Assembly (NCBI GenBank): GCA_041663425.1 | Contig: JBAYMS010000031.1 | Span: 1 to 19,626 of the forward strand | Length of the DNA stretch: 19,626 bases | Origin: FEN-1322 sp041663425 | GTDB taxonomy: Bacteria; Omnitrophota; Gorgyraeia; 2-01-FULL-45-10 | Direction of reading: 5' to 3' | Shown here: positions 7,112-17,900 of the stretch, in pieces | Layout: each line of letters begins with the position of its first letter | Numbering within the stretch: the first letter of the stretch is position 1 | Made by a program: the position numbers and the translations under genes | The notes under the pieces: model-generated | The model's input: the letters and a program-made list of their open reading frames with translations, nothing else | The model's database searches: none | What the model was told of the DNA's origin: nothing

Positions 7112-8986
7112 ATGATTTATGACAGGTTTCAGAGCGAAGCTATCGAACATATAAATGCAGGCCATTCAGTAATCGTTTCGGCGCCGACCGGTGCCGGAAA
7201 GACCGCGATAGCTGAACACGTAATAGAAAGTTGTATCAAGTCGCAGAAAGGCGTGATATATACCGCCCCGATAAAAGCCCTCTCAAACCAGAAATTCCGT
7301 GATTTTGCTGCGCAATACAGCGATGCTATTGGTATCCTTACCGGCGATGTTTCGCTTAATCCCGACGCGCCTGTGCTTATCATGACGACAGAGATATTCC
7401 GGAATAAAGTTTTGGATGCTCCGGATAGCCTGAAGAAATATTCCTGGATAATTTTCGACGAAGTTCATTACATAGACAATCCTGAACGCGGGACCGTCTG
7501 GGAGGAATCTCTGATATTTCTCCCCACCCATATGAATATACTGTGCCTTTCCGCTACTATACCAAACATAAAACAATTTGCGGATTGGATAGCGTCTATA
7601 CATAAAAAAGATGTTAAGGTTGTTATTGAAGACACCCGACCAGTGCCGCTCCATTTCTTCTTTCAATGCCACGATAAGGTTGTTGATAATCTCAATAATC
7701 TTAAGAGTATGCGCAGTTATAAGCAGAATCGGACGCATTCTCTTCTAAGATACGTTGAAGAAAAAGACGGCCTGCCGCTGATATATTTTGTTTTTGGGCG
7801 TAAGCGGGCTGAGTATCTGGCTTCAGAGCTTTATGATTGCCATTTTCTCGACAAGATAGAATCTGCGCAGATACTTTCGCTCTACGATAGTCTTTGTCAG
7901 CGATTTGACTTAACACACGAAAAGAGCGCTCAGGATATGGTGCCTTTAATAGAGCGCGGCGTAGCCTTCCATCATGCGGGCATGCTCCCTACTTTGAAAG
8001 AGGTTATTGAACGGCTTTTCACTAGCAGGCTTCTGAAAGTTATTTTTACCACCGAGACTTTTGCTTTAGGGATAAATATGCCGAGCCGCACGGTTGTCTT
8101 TGATGAGCTTACGAAATTTTACGGTAATTATACCAGACCCCTTAAGACGCGCGATTTTTATCAGATGGCCGGACGCGCGGGCAGGCGCGGCATCGACACC
8201 GAAGGTTTTGTTTACAGCAGGATAAATCTGCGCAGGATACGCTTAGAAGAGATCAAACGTATCATTTATGGTAAGCCGGAAGATGTGAACAGCCAGTTTA
8301 ATGCGTCGTATGCGACGATGCTCAACCTTTACTCGCGTTACAAGGGAGAGCTATTTAACATATATCCCATGTCTTTCCATTATTTTCAGACTAAGGCCAA
8401 ACAGCAGCGCGATGCGATCAAGAACATGGAATCAAAGCTGACGCTCTTGAAAGAGCTAGGTCATATATCAGAGGGAAAATTGACACCTAAGGGCGAATTT
8501 GCCAAAGCGGTCTATGGTTATGAGCTTCTTCTCGCGGAGCTGTATGATGATGGTGTTTTTGAAAATCTCGACGAGATCGGTCTGGGGATCCTGGCTGTTG
8601 CGACGGTGTTTGAGCCGAGAAAAGGCCAGGTTGTAATAGGTCTTTCCAAAAATGTCCAATATATGAAGAATGTTTCTACTAATTTGCATGAAAATATTAC
8701 CCGTAAGGAATCAAGGCTGGGAATACACCCTTACTGCAAAGCTCCGCACTTTAACCTGTCCAAATCCATAGAGGGCTGGATGCATGGAATGAAGTTTGAG
8801 AAGGTCCTGGACATGACAGATACTGACGAGGGCGAAGTCATACGTTATTTCAGGATGGCGATACAGATATTGCGCGAGATAAGCGATGCGCCTATCTCCC
8901 CCGTTCTGGCCGGGCGCATAAAAAATACTATCCGCATGATAAACCGCGACATAATTGATGCCGAGAAGCAGCTACGTGAAGGATAA
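7112..8986 (+). CDS. Ski2/Mtr4-like superfamily 2 DExH-box RNA helicase
   Basis: 624 aa, ATP-dependent nucleic-acid helicase, most like the Ski2/Mtr4/HelY group. Motif I APTGAGKT (24-31), Ia YTAPIKALSNQK (50-61), motif II DEVH (116-119), motif III SAT (147-149), a second RecA domain with GVAFHHAGM and TTETFALGINMPSRTVVFD, and motif VI QMAGRAGRRG (351-360). The C-terminal half continues with an Ski2-like FNASYATMLNLYSRY segment and ends in a DSHCT-like stretch (TDTDEGEVIRYFRMAIQILREI region, then MINRDIIDAEK). The protein is much shorter than Mtr4 or HelY (about 900-1,000 aa) and there is little room for the arch insertion. It is the only rightward gene in the window and appears to have its own promoter. 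Its TAA (8984-8986) directly abuts the stop of the convergent giant gene. Confidence 0.92.
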   Translation: MIYDRFQSEAIEHINAGHSVIVSAPTGAGKTAIAEHVIESCIKSQKGVIYTAPIKALSNQKFRDFAAQYSDAIGILTGDVSLNPDAPVLIMTTEIFRNKVLDAPDSLKKYSWIIFDEVHYIDNPERGTVWEESLIFLPTHMNILCLSATIPNIKQFADWIASIHKKDVKVVIEDTRPVPLHFFFQCHDKVVDNLNNLKSMRSYKQNRTHSLLRYVEEKDGLPLIYFVFGRKRAEYLASELYDCHFLDKIESAQILSLYDSLCQRFDLTHEKSAQDMVPLIERGVAFHHAGMLPTLKEVIERLFTSRLLKVIFTTETFALGINMPSRTVVFDELTKFYGNYTRPLKTRDFYQMAGRAGRRGIDTEGFVYSRINLRRIRLEEIKRIIYGKPEDVNSQFNASYATMLNLYSRYKGELFNIYPMSFHYFQTKAKQQRDAIKNMESKLTLLKELGHISEGKLTPKGEFAKAVYGYELLLAELYDDGVFENLDEIGLGILAVATVFEPRKGQVVIGLSKNVQYMKNVSTNLHENITRKESRLGIHPYCKAPHFNLSKSIEGWMHGMKFEKVLDMTDTDEGEVIRYFRMAIQILREISDAPISPVLAGRIKNTIRMINRDIIDAEKQLREG

Positions 8987-11900
8987 TTATAGCGATGTAG
9001 CGACGGCCTTCTGCGTTATTACCCACTTTTTGATCTCTCCATAGTCGATCGGCAAAATGCGTAAAACCTTTATGAAATTTAAGATCTCGCTTATACTTGC
9101 CGTCCCATCGGTGATTTTGCGCAGAAGGTCATTTATTATACCCTCGACTTCTTTCGTGTCCTTGCCTGCATTTATAAGATTCCGATAAAACGCAACGTTC
9201 CTGCCGAGCGCTACCCTTACCATGACATCCGGATATCTTTGCTGCTTGGGGTTGAAATCTAAATATGCGTCTGGTATGACAGTTACATTGTTCTTGTCGT
9301 CCATATATTCTTTTCGCAGGTCAGCTGCAATATTAACGGTTCTGTTTTCAGCCTGCGGGGCAAAGATGATAGTCCTTCCTTTTATGCCCAGTCTTTCACG
9401 TTCGTTTGTAAAATATTTGATCTGTGCATTTGTTTTTGTTATATCGCCATCCTCTATGATTACAACCTGCAGATTATCCTCCATCCTGCCGAATCTATTT
9501 TTAGTTAAGCCTTTATTGACCGCACTCTGGACCGGCTGGACTTCGTCGCGTCTCATGCCTTTAGGTAATAATATGATAACGTTCACGTCATTATTTTTTT
9601 GTTCCGAAGAGACGAGCGCTTCTACCGCTGCTGCCTGACGGGCTTCCAATGAAACAGGCGCTGTAACTTCCGGCAGCGCGGCTGCCTCCTTTTCCGGTTC
9701 AGGCGCCGCAATGGTTTCCGCTGCCTGCTCTTCCTGCGCTGCTACCTCTACCACGGCAGGCTCTTCAGGTTGTTCAGTCTCCTCGACTGTGGTTTCTATC
9801 TGGCCGGCATTATCTGCCAGAGAGACAGCTGATATGAGTCTCATTGCCTCGGAGAACAACCCTTCTGTGGCATCGTGTGTAAAACCGGCTTCGTGGGAAA
9901 CATAACCTTCGCGCCACATTTCTGCGATATCGTCCTCGTGTGCAAATCGCTCCAGCAGATGCGCTAATTCATGGACGACAGTATTTGTGGCAGCGTCAAG
10001 AATACCGTCTGACGGCATGCCGATCTGCATGGCTATGCCGCGCGCAAGGAACATGGTGTTTTTGTTTTTAAAATTTCTAAAAGCTCCGGCAAAAGAAACT
10101 TCATTATTAAGAAGGATAACTTGCTCTATGCCAAATTTTTTTCCAATTTTTTGTCCTAAATCAACCAATTCCCGTTCCTCGGCAGAATGGGTTTTTGGAT
10201 CGATTATAAAATCTTCGACATGCCACATTTGTTCATGTCCTTTTTCTATGCCTGCAGCCTGTGATAATTTGCGGTTATAATTAGGGATATCGTCTATGGG
10301 CGGTACATTTATTTTCGGCAGTCCGGAACTTTCCAGTAAATCTTTCTGCCTTTGCGCCATATCCGCATTGATGCGGGCCTGGATGGCAATGCGCCTGCCA
10401 AGCAAACTGGTTTTTACCTGCGGTTTATCGGGGTCAGCGGATACTTCCAGCATAAGGATGAGGCGCACCGCTTTCTGCTCTCTGTCTATCGTTCCTTTCG
10501 GCGTGAGCAGGGCTTTGAATTTATCCTGGCTTATCTCTGCCGCCCTGCCAGAATTTATCTTTGCGGCAATGTCTATTATCTGTCTGTCCTGCGTCGGGTT
10601 TATGGAGTTCCAGTAGTTATCGTTCGTCTCCCAATCGAACGGAAAGTCTGCAAAAGTAAATTGCGGATCGGTTTGGGTCATGGCCTTGTATGCAACGGCC
10701 CGGTAAAAAGCGACCGCCACATATTTTTGAATAAAAGGCAGATATGTGTCTTCGTGCTCAAAGGCTGACCTGTTGCGTATCAGGGGCAGCGGGATCTGTA
10801 TGTTTATGCCCAGTTTTTCTACAAACTTGTGCAAAGATTGCGGGACTAACGCGAGATATTCCTGTTTAATCTCTGAGACCCGTAAGCCAGCGCGGTCTAC
10901 GATCTGCAGCGGCATATCTTCAGTGCTTATCAGGCGCAAGGTGCCAAAATCATTTTCTTCCTGCCCCGGCAATGCTACTTTAAATGCAGCCTCGCTTAGA
11001 TCATACCGTTTTACGGCCAGGGGCTCTTTCTTATTCTGCTGGCCCATTGTAAAAATGCTGAAATTTTTATCCTGGGCAAGCCCTGCGAAACTCTTCCAGG
11101 CGCGCTGTGCTAATAAGTGGTCCAGTTCAGGGATCGTATTTTCGATGGATTTTATCCTGCGTATGGTTACTCCTTGAGTAAGTGCAGGGTCGGCTATTTT
11201 CCTGATGCCGGTAAGTCTGATGGCTAAAGGCTTGCCCGAATCGTCTTTAATTGTTTTATAGGTAAACATAAAGGCGCGGTCTTTGTTCTTTGTGATTATT
11301 TCCAGACGGTCTACCCCTTCAAAAATTGTATATTTACCCGTGCCGAAAAATCCTGTCAGGTCGAGCTGCTCACCCGCTGCTTTGGTGGATTTGGGGATCA
11401 TGAGTGCGACTTCGTTGAGCGCGCCGGTGCCGTTATCTTTAGCTTCTTCAACATACTCCGCCCCTTCGTTCTGCATATAAAAGTCTATTACCAGCTCACC
11501 TTCCTTGTTGCGTGTGGCATCTCTGGAATTTTGGGTGATCTCCGCAGCATAGGCCCCGGATTCTCTTTGCACAGTTACATTTCTCTGTAACTCTGCTTCA
11601 AGTTTTTCTGATGAGTCGGGCAAGCTTTCCAGATTCTGGATGAGGTAATCCATGCTCATTACTATATCTTCAGTTCCTTCTTTAGTCCGCTGCTGTTCCA
11701 ATTTAATTATCTGTGAAAGCGCTACTCCTCCATCCGGCAGCCTTATGTCTTCACCTTTTGGCGCTTCACGTGTTTTCGGCAAAACCTGCTCTACCCGATG
11801 TGTCAGGAAAACCGCAAATGGCCGGGCCTTGCCTAAAGATAAAGTTGCCTGTGGGTTTTCCGCATAAGTATTTAGCGATCCGGCATCTATTGTGGAAAAT

Positions 11901-14900
11901 GCCGCTGCCATGTCTGTAAGGAACTTATCTCGCGCTGCCGGTTTTAATTTAAATATCTTTTCCAGCTGCTCTATGATTATGGGAGTGTTTTTAGACGGAT
12001 CTTTATCGCTAAACTTAGCCAGCATTTGAATTATTTTATGTGACGTTTCAAATTGTGATGCACCTCCTGCAGCAGTTTGCAGGCTGGAGAATAAAATGGC
12101 TATCTGTTGTGCAGCTTCTATCTGTTCGGCTGTATGAGCCTTCCAGCCTAAGGCCAGGGCCATCAGGAAATTCGCATCAATGTTTTTTATTTTTCCGTCA
12201 AAGTCTCTCCCTGCCTCTACAAGATTTGAGAAAAGTGTCCGATATATGCTGGATTGCAATGCGTAATTTTCCTGCGATAGCTGTGGTTTTAGCGCGGTCA
12301 TAAAACCGGGAAGTGTGCGCATTATCTCCTGCATCCTTAAGCCAAACATATCAAATGGTAAAGTGTTGTCGTCCAGTTCAAGAGGTGCGCCTGCCAGGGA
12401 AGCGTAAAATCTTTCAGCTATATAAGTTTCCTGGTTTTTGTAAAGAGACTCAATGTTTGTCTTTACTAATTGGAGCGCTTCTTGTTGAAATTCTTCAGGG
12501 ATATTTGTTTTTATGTAGTCGAGTATGGGGTCATATGCACTTTGCGCCCGCCGAATCATTTTGTCGCGTTGAGAAAGAATGTTGTTGTTCCACAATTCGA
12601 GTGTTTGTTCGTCATCCTCTGTTTTTGTCTCTACGGCAGTTATTTTTGCCAAATCTGCCCTTATGCGTGCTGGTGCGGTAAGAGCATCGGCATATATCCG
12701 AGATTTGGGGTCCGTTATTTCATTTATTATATTGTCAGATTCTTCAAATAATCCTATTTTTGAGTATGTAGCTGCAAGCAAGGTATTGGCTTCCGTTTTA
12801 TCGGTATCGTTTATGATAGTATTGGTTATTGTTACGGCAGTTGAAAGGCTGATGCTTGCGTCTTTCATTTTGCCGGCCCTTGCTTGTGCTTCAGCTATGG
12901 CGCAAAAGGCTGTCACCATGTTATTGCTATCGGCATCTTTGGAAGCTGCTGTTATGAGTTTTGATGCTATTTCAATATTGCGGGCAGCGTCTTCCTCTTT
13001 TCCGGCTTCACATTGTGCTATTGCGAGTCTCGCAATTAAGTGTGCCTTGGGTAGATCTGCCGGAATTTTCAGCATGTTAGTAGCAGCCAGGGTAATTGTT
13101 TTTTCGGCATCATCGATAAACCCTATTTTTGCATATGCTGCAGCTATCTTAATGAGAACCGGTATCTTGTGGTTTGTATTGGTAATGTTCAAAGCTAAGC
13201 TAAGAGCTTCGTTAAGCAGGGTGCCGCGAACTATATTAGCGCCCATCTCTGCAATGGCGATTTCAGTCAGGGCGTAAATTCTTCTTTGTGTAGATTCAAT
13301 TCCTCGCGCTGTGTCGATGGCGGCGTTAAATGTCATGATGGAATCTTCATGCGATCCCGCTTTTTCTTTTGCTCGTGCAATATCAGCAAGCATCCCTGCC
13401 CTTGTGTATCCATCATCGTTCTTAAGATCTGATATTGTTATAGCAGCTTCGTTAATAGTATTGTCAGCTTCGCGCATTAAGCCGGCTTCTGCCTGCGCTA
13501 TAGCGATGTCTACAAGCGTATGGCCGCAGATGACGTCGGGGAGTTCCCTGGCTTTCTCGATCAGTTCTTCAAATTTAGCCGCTTTTGGTGTAGCCTTCAC
13601 CGTATAAATCTTTTCTTCTGCTAGCTGAGCCGGGCCAGCCTCCGCTTGTGCTATGGCGATAGCCATAAGCGCGGCGGATCTCGATGGATCATTGATAATT
13701 TTTTCTAGGTTTTCAAGAGCTGTACTGATCGAGCCTGCCTTTGCCAGCGCTACTACAATCGTAAGCCAGGCCTTTTCTTTAAAATCCGATTCTGGTATAT
13801 CTTTATCAGCAAACGACATGGCCTCTTCGATCGCCCCTGACTTTATATACGATTCAATAATCTCCCGAAGGAAGTTTGCCTTCTCCCGGGGTGTGGAGAA
13901 AATTGAAGCAGTCGCAATAGCCATATTTGTTTTAGATATGGACAAGCCTAACCTTGCTTGCTGTGCAGCAATCCGGCAAAAGGCGATATCTTTCTTATAG
14001 GTATCAGTGGTATCGTTTGCTATCCGTGCCGCTACGTGAAGCGTTTCGATTGCTTCTTGTCTGAGCTGCGAATTCATCTGTGCTTCTGCTATTGAAACCA
14101 GAGTAAGACATTTGAGGTAATCATCTGGATTATTGCTTATTGAAGCTATAGCACGGTTGATAAGTTCTTTCGCCCAGTCTATCGCTCCTTTCTTTGCCTG
14201 CATTTTGGCGATTTCCGCAAGCGCCTCCGCTTTTTTAAAATTAAACGAGGCAGGTATTTTATCTAATATTTGTATGCTTGGTAGATTTAACCCTGCTTCA
14301 GCATGAGCCATGGCAATAGCCTGAAAAGCTCCAGCCTTTTCTTCTTCGTTAGTTATGTTTTCTGCTATTGCAATAGCCTTTCTGAATGTTTCTTCAGAGC
14401 TATCGTTCAATCCTGATTTTTCCTGAGCAATAGCAACCTGCGAAAGTATGTATACTTGGCTAGACTCGCCGTAATCCCTGGCGCAATCCGCTGCTCTCCT
14501 GAATGTATCTTCAGCGCTTGGAGTCAATCCAAATTTTACCTGTGCTTTAGCGACATCGATAAGTGCTGAAAATTCTTTACTATTTTCTACCATTAGACCG
14601 GCTCTGGTAATAATGCTGAAGGCATTTTTATATGATCCGGCCTTCATTTGTGCGATGGCAATAGCGGCAAGCGCGGATGCTTTGTGATCTTTTATTGTGA
14701 TCTTTTCCGCTGTAACCAAAGCATTCTCCAGCACTGATTTGGCGTCTGCCTCTTCTTCTTTTGCAACTTTGTGTGTTTCCGCCTTTTCTTCTGCAGTTAT
14801 GCTTTTTGCTGCTAGCTTTGCCTGCGCAGCGGCTATATCAACAAGGATATTGGACTTTGCGGCATGATCTGAAATATGGCGTAAATTATCTATAGCCGCG

Positions 14901-17900
14901 GTAATGGAGCCTGAGTCTATGAGGGCTCTGATGATCATGACCCAGGCGTGTTCTTTAAGGTGCTCTATCGGTATCTGGTCTGTAAAATTTATGGCATTTT
15001 TAAATTGCCTCGATTCGATTTGGGTATTTATTATCGATGTAACGACAGCGTAGTTATATTCTGAAGGTCTAAGAAGCTTGACGAAACTTATGGCGATGTC
15101 AAAAGTCTCTTTAAATTCTAAAGGTACCCCTATTTTTGACTCCAATCCGGCGATCAGAGAATACGCAATAGCTTTGTCCACATTGCTGCCAGAGGTAAGG
15201 GTAAGGCCAGCAGCTATGTGATTGGCATTACGAAGAAGTGCATTGGCTACTTTATTAAAACCTGCTTCTATGTATGCGTTAGCGATCGATATGATTACTT
15301 TAAGCTTATTCGTGTTGTCGGCAAGCCTTTCGGTTATTTTAGAAGCTTCAGCCAAGCTGCTGCCGGCATCCGCGTCTAAGCCCGCTTTTATTTGAGCTCT
15401 GGCGATCGCAACCAAAACATATGCTTTTTCCAGATCGCCAAAAGCGTATTTTGCGGTTTCGCGGGCATCATCGATCATGCCTGCGTCTGCCTGAGCTACG
15501 GCGATAGTATTAAAAGCAACAGCCTGTTCCACATTAGACATGCCCCACACTAAATCGATAGCTTTTGCAAATGTTTCAACGGCGGCGTCGCGGTATCCCG
15601 CTTTTGCCTGCGCAGTAGCTATTAGACCTATATGATATATTTGATCGTTTGTGTTATATGTGTTGAAGGCAGAGGTTTTAGCTTTTTCGAATGCATCTCG
15701 TGCCCTGGCTTCCAATCCTAATTTCGCCAGTCCTCCGGCAACGTCCATGATCGTTAAGTATTCAGTATCGTCTCTTATTATTTCATAAGCTCTGGTGATG
15801 GTTTCCAGGGCTGAGCCCGATAGTCCTGCATCCTTTTGTGCTGCAGCAATAGCGGCAAGCGCGGATGCTCTGTGTTCGTCTATGAAAATTTCTTCTACTG
15901 TAGCAAACGCCGCGGCAAACAGCGAATCAGCTGTTTCTTTCTCAGCAGGCGCGGACGTTACCTGTTTTGCAGCATGGCTCGCGATAGCCGCCCTTGCCTG
16001 TGCTATGGCAATTTCAGTCAGGACATTTACGGAATCTTTGGCCCAGGTAGCCCTTTGCTCGTTCCTGAAAGCATCCTGAAATAGCCCTGCCCTTGCCTGT
16101 GCTATGGCAATGTCAGCAAAAGCCTCTGATTTAATTTTCGTACTTTTCTCAAGTCCTTCCGCAAATATTATAGCTTCTGTGAGCAACTCCTCTTCTATCA
16201 GCGCTGTTATGATTGCCTTGACAGCCAATGCTTTCTGGAAGTCATTCGTAAGATTTGATGACATCTCAATAGCCTTTCTGATTGTATCTTTCGAATCCTG
16301 AACCAGGCCCGACTTTCTTTGTATTACTGCAATGCGGGTAAGTGATTCCAGCTTCTGAATTTCATCGGTAAGCGAATTAGCTTCATCATGCGCAATAGCA
16401 AGAATACCTTTACCTACTTGCTCGCGGCCTCTTTCTATATATGCTTGCGCAATTGATATGAGGACATTTAATTTGTGGATGTCGTCGCTAGGAAACTTAG
16501 CTGTCATTTGGTATGCATCAGCTAGCATGTCAGCGGCACCTTCAGCTGTATCTGTTTTTATTTGTGCCGAGGCTATACGTGTTAAGACGAATGCTTTATC
16601 GAGCCCAGGAGAAAGTTTTTCCGATATCTCCATGGCTTCTTTAATTAAGCCCGCTTCAGCATGCGCCCTGGCAATTTCAGTAAAACCGAAAACGCGGGTT
16701 TCGTTATCCATGCTGTCTTCTGCCATATGAATAAGTTTTGCAGATGTATTCTTCGCAGCCTCTGCAAGCCCTGCCTTAGCCTGCGCAATCATGATATTGC
16801 CAAGATTATGTAGCTTATCCCAAGGCGGAGAGTCATTTTTTTCAACATTCGTAATAGCCTGGGCAAATAATGTTTCGGCGTTTGTAAAAAGGCCGATCTG
16901 CGCGTATCCTGCAGCAAGGTCGATGAGGGCTGCGGAAGCATTCTTCTCGCCGATCATTTTTGAGGCATTGTCAATTATATCTTTTGCTTTTTGCGTTGCG
17001 CCTAATTCTGCATGTGCAACAGCAATTGCCGTAAGGGCGCGGGCGTATTGTGCGTTTTCACCGATCCTACCTGCAGTAGCTACTGCTTCTTCCAGAAGTG
17101 ATTGGGTTGCCGGCTTAATCTGCGTAATTTTATATGCTTCCAGCTCTGCCTGGGCACCGGCGATCTCGAACTGGACATTGACCTCGTCTGCTCCTTGACT
17201 GTCTTTGATTATCTCAACAGCTTCCTTGAGTGCGCGTTCGGCAAGCTCAATCTCTCCGTCTTTCGTATAACATCTAGCCATAGCAGCAAGGGCAGCCGCC
17301 TTGTAAAAATTGCTATCCATCGGCAGATTAGTATACAGACCGACGTTTGCCGCTGCAATGGTAATGAGGGAAAAGTATTTGGTTTGATCGCTCGCTGGTA
17401 ATCTGCTGGCCTTGCCAACGATCGAAAGAAATAATTTCTGGGAATCGTCGGCCGATCTTCTAGCTTTTGCCTTAGCGATCTCAATAAGGGCAAGTATTCT
17501 GGCTTGCTCTGTGCTTAGCTCGTTTGCGTTCATGATGGCCTGCGAAAAAAGAGCATTGGCCAGATCCGGGTCTTTTTCCGGCGATGCAGCGCGGTCGGCG
17601 ATAATGGCTGCATCGTAAAGCCAATTAGTGGAACTAATTGGCGCCTCATTGATTCTTCCTGCTTTTGCATATGCTTCGATAACGGCGGCAATGGCATCTG
17701 TCACAGCCTGTTCTTCTATCGTGCCGGTCGCTTGTAAACTCATAGCAACGTTTAAGGCATCACGGCCGAGCCCCGGAGAATCTAGTCTTGCTGCGACTGT
17801 GGCCATAAAGGAGTATGCGTATGGACCTAAATTAGTGCCTACAGTTTTTTTAAAGAATACCCCGAAATCCCTATATGTTATCTTAGCTTTTTCGATCATG

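Noticed and set aside
7018..7113. Start at 7113 for the DUF3786 protein (32 extra residues)
   Set aside because: The extension is not family-like, overlaps the divergent helicase ATG and covers both TATAAT boxes; the 7017 ATG begins at the expected domain boundary.
9960..9990. Classical metzincin (HExxHxxGxxH) call for the HELAH site
   Set aside because: The third His is one residue too far and the Gly is a Glu, so only a generic HExxH metallopeptidase-like call is justified.
12579..13277. 232-codon plus-strand Ala/Ser-rich frame and similar frames opposite the TPR array
   Set aside because: They arise because Ala codons (GCx) read as Ser, Gly, Cys or Ala on the other strand; they follow the repeat and have no independent start signals.
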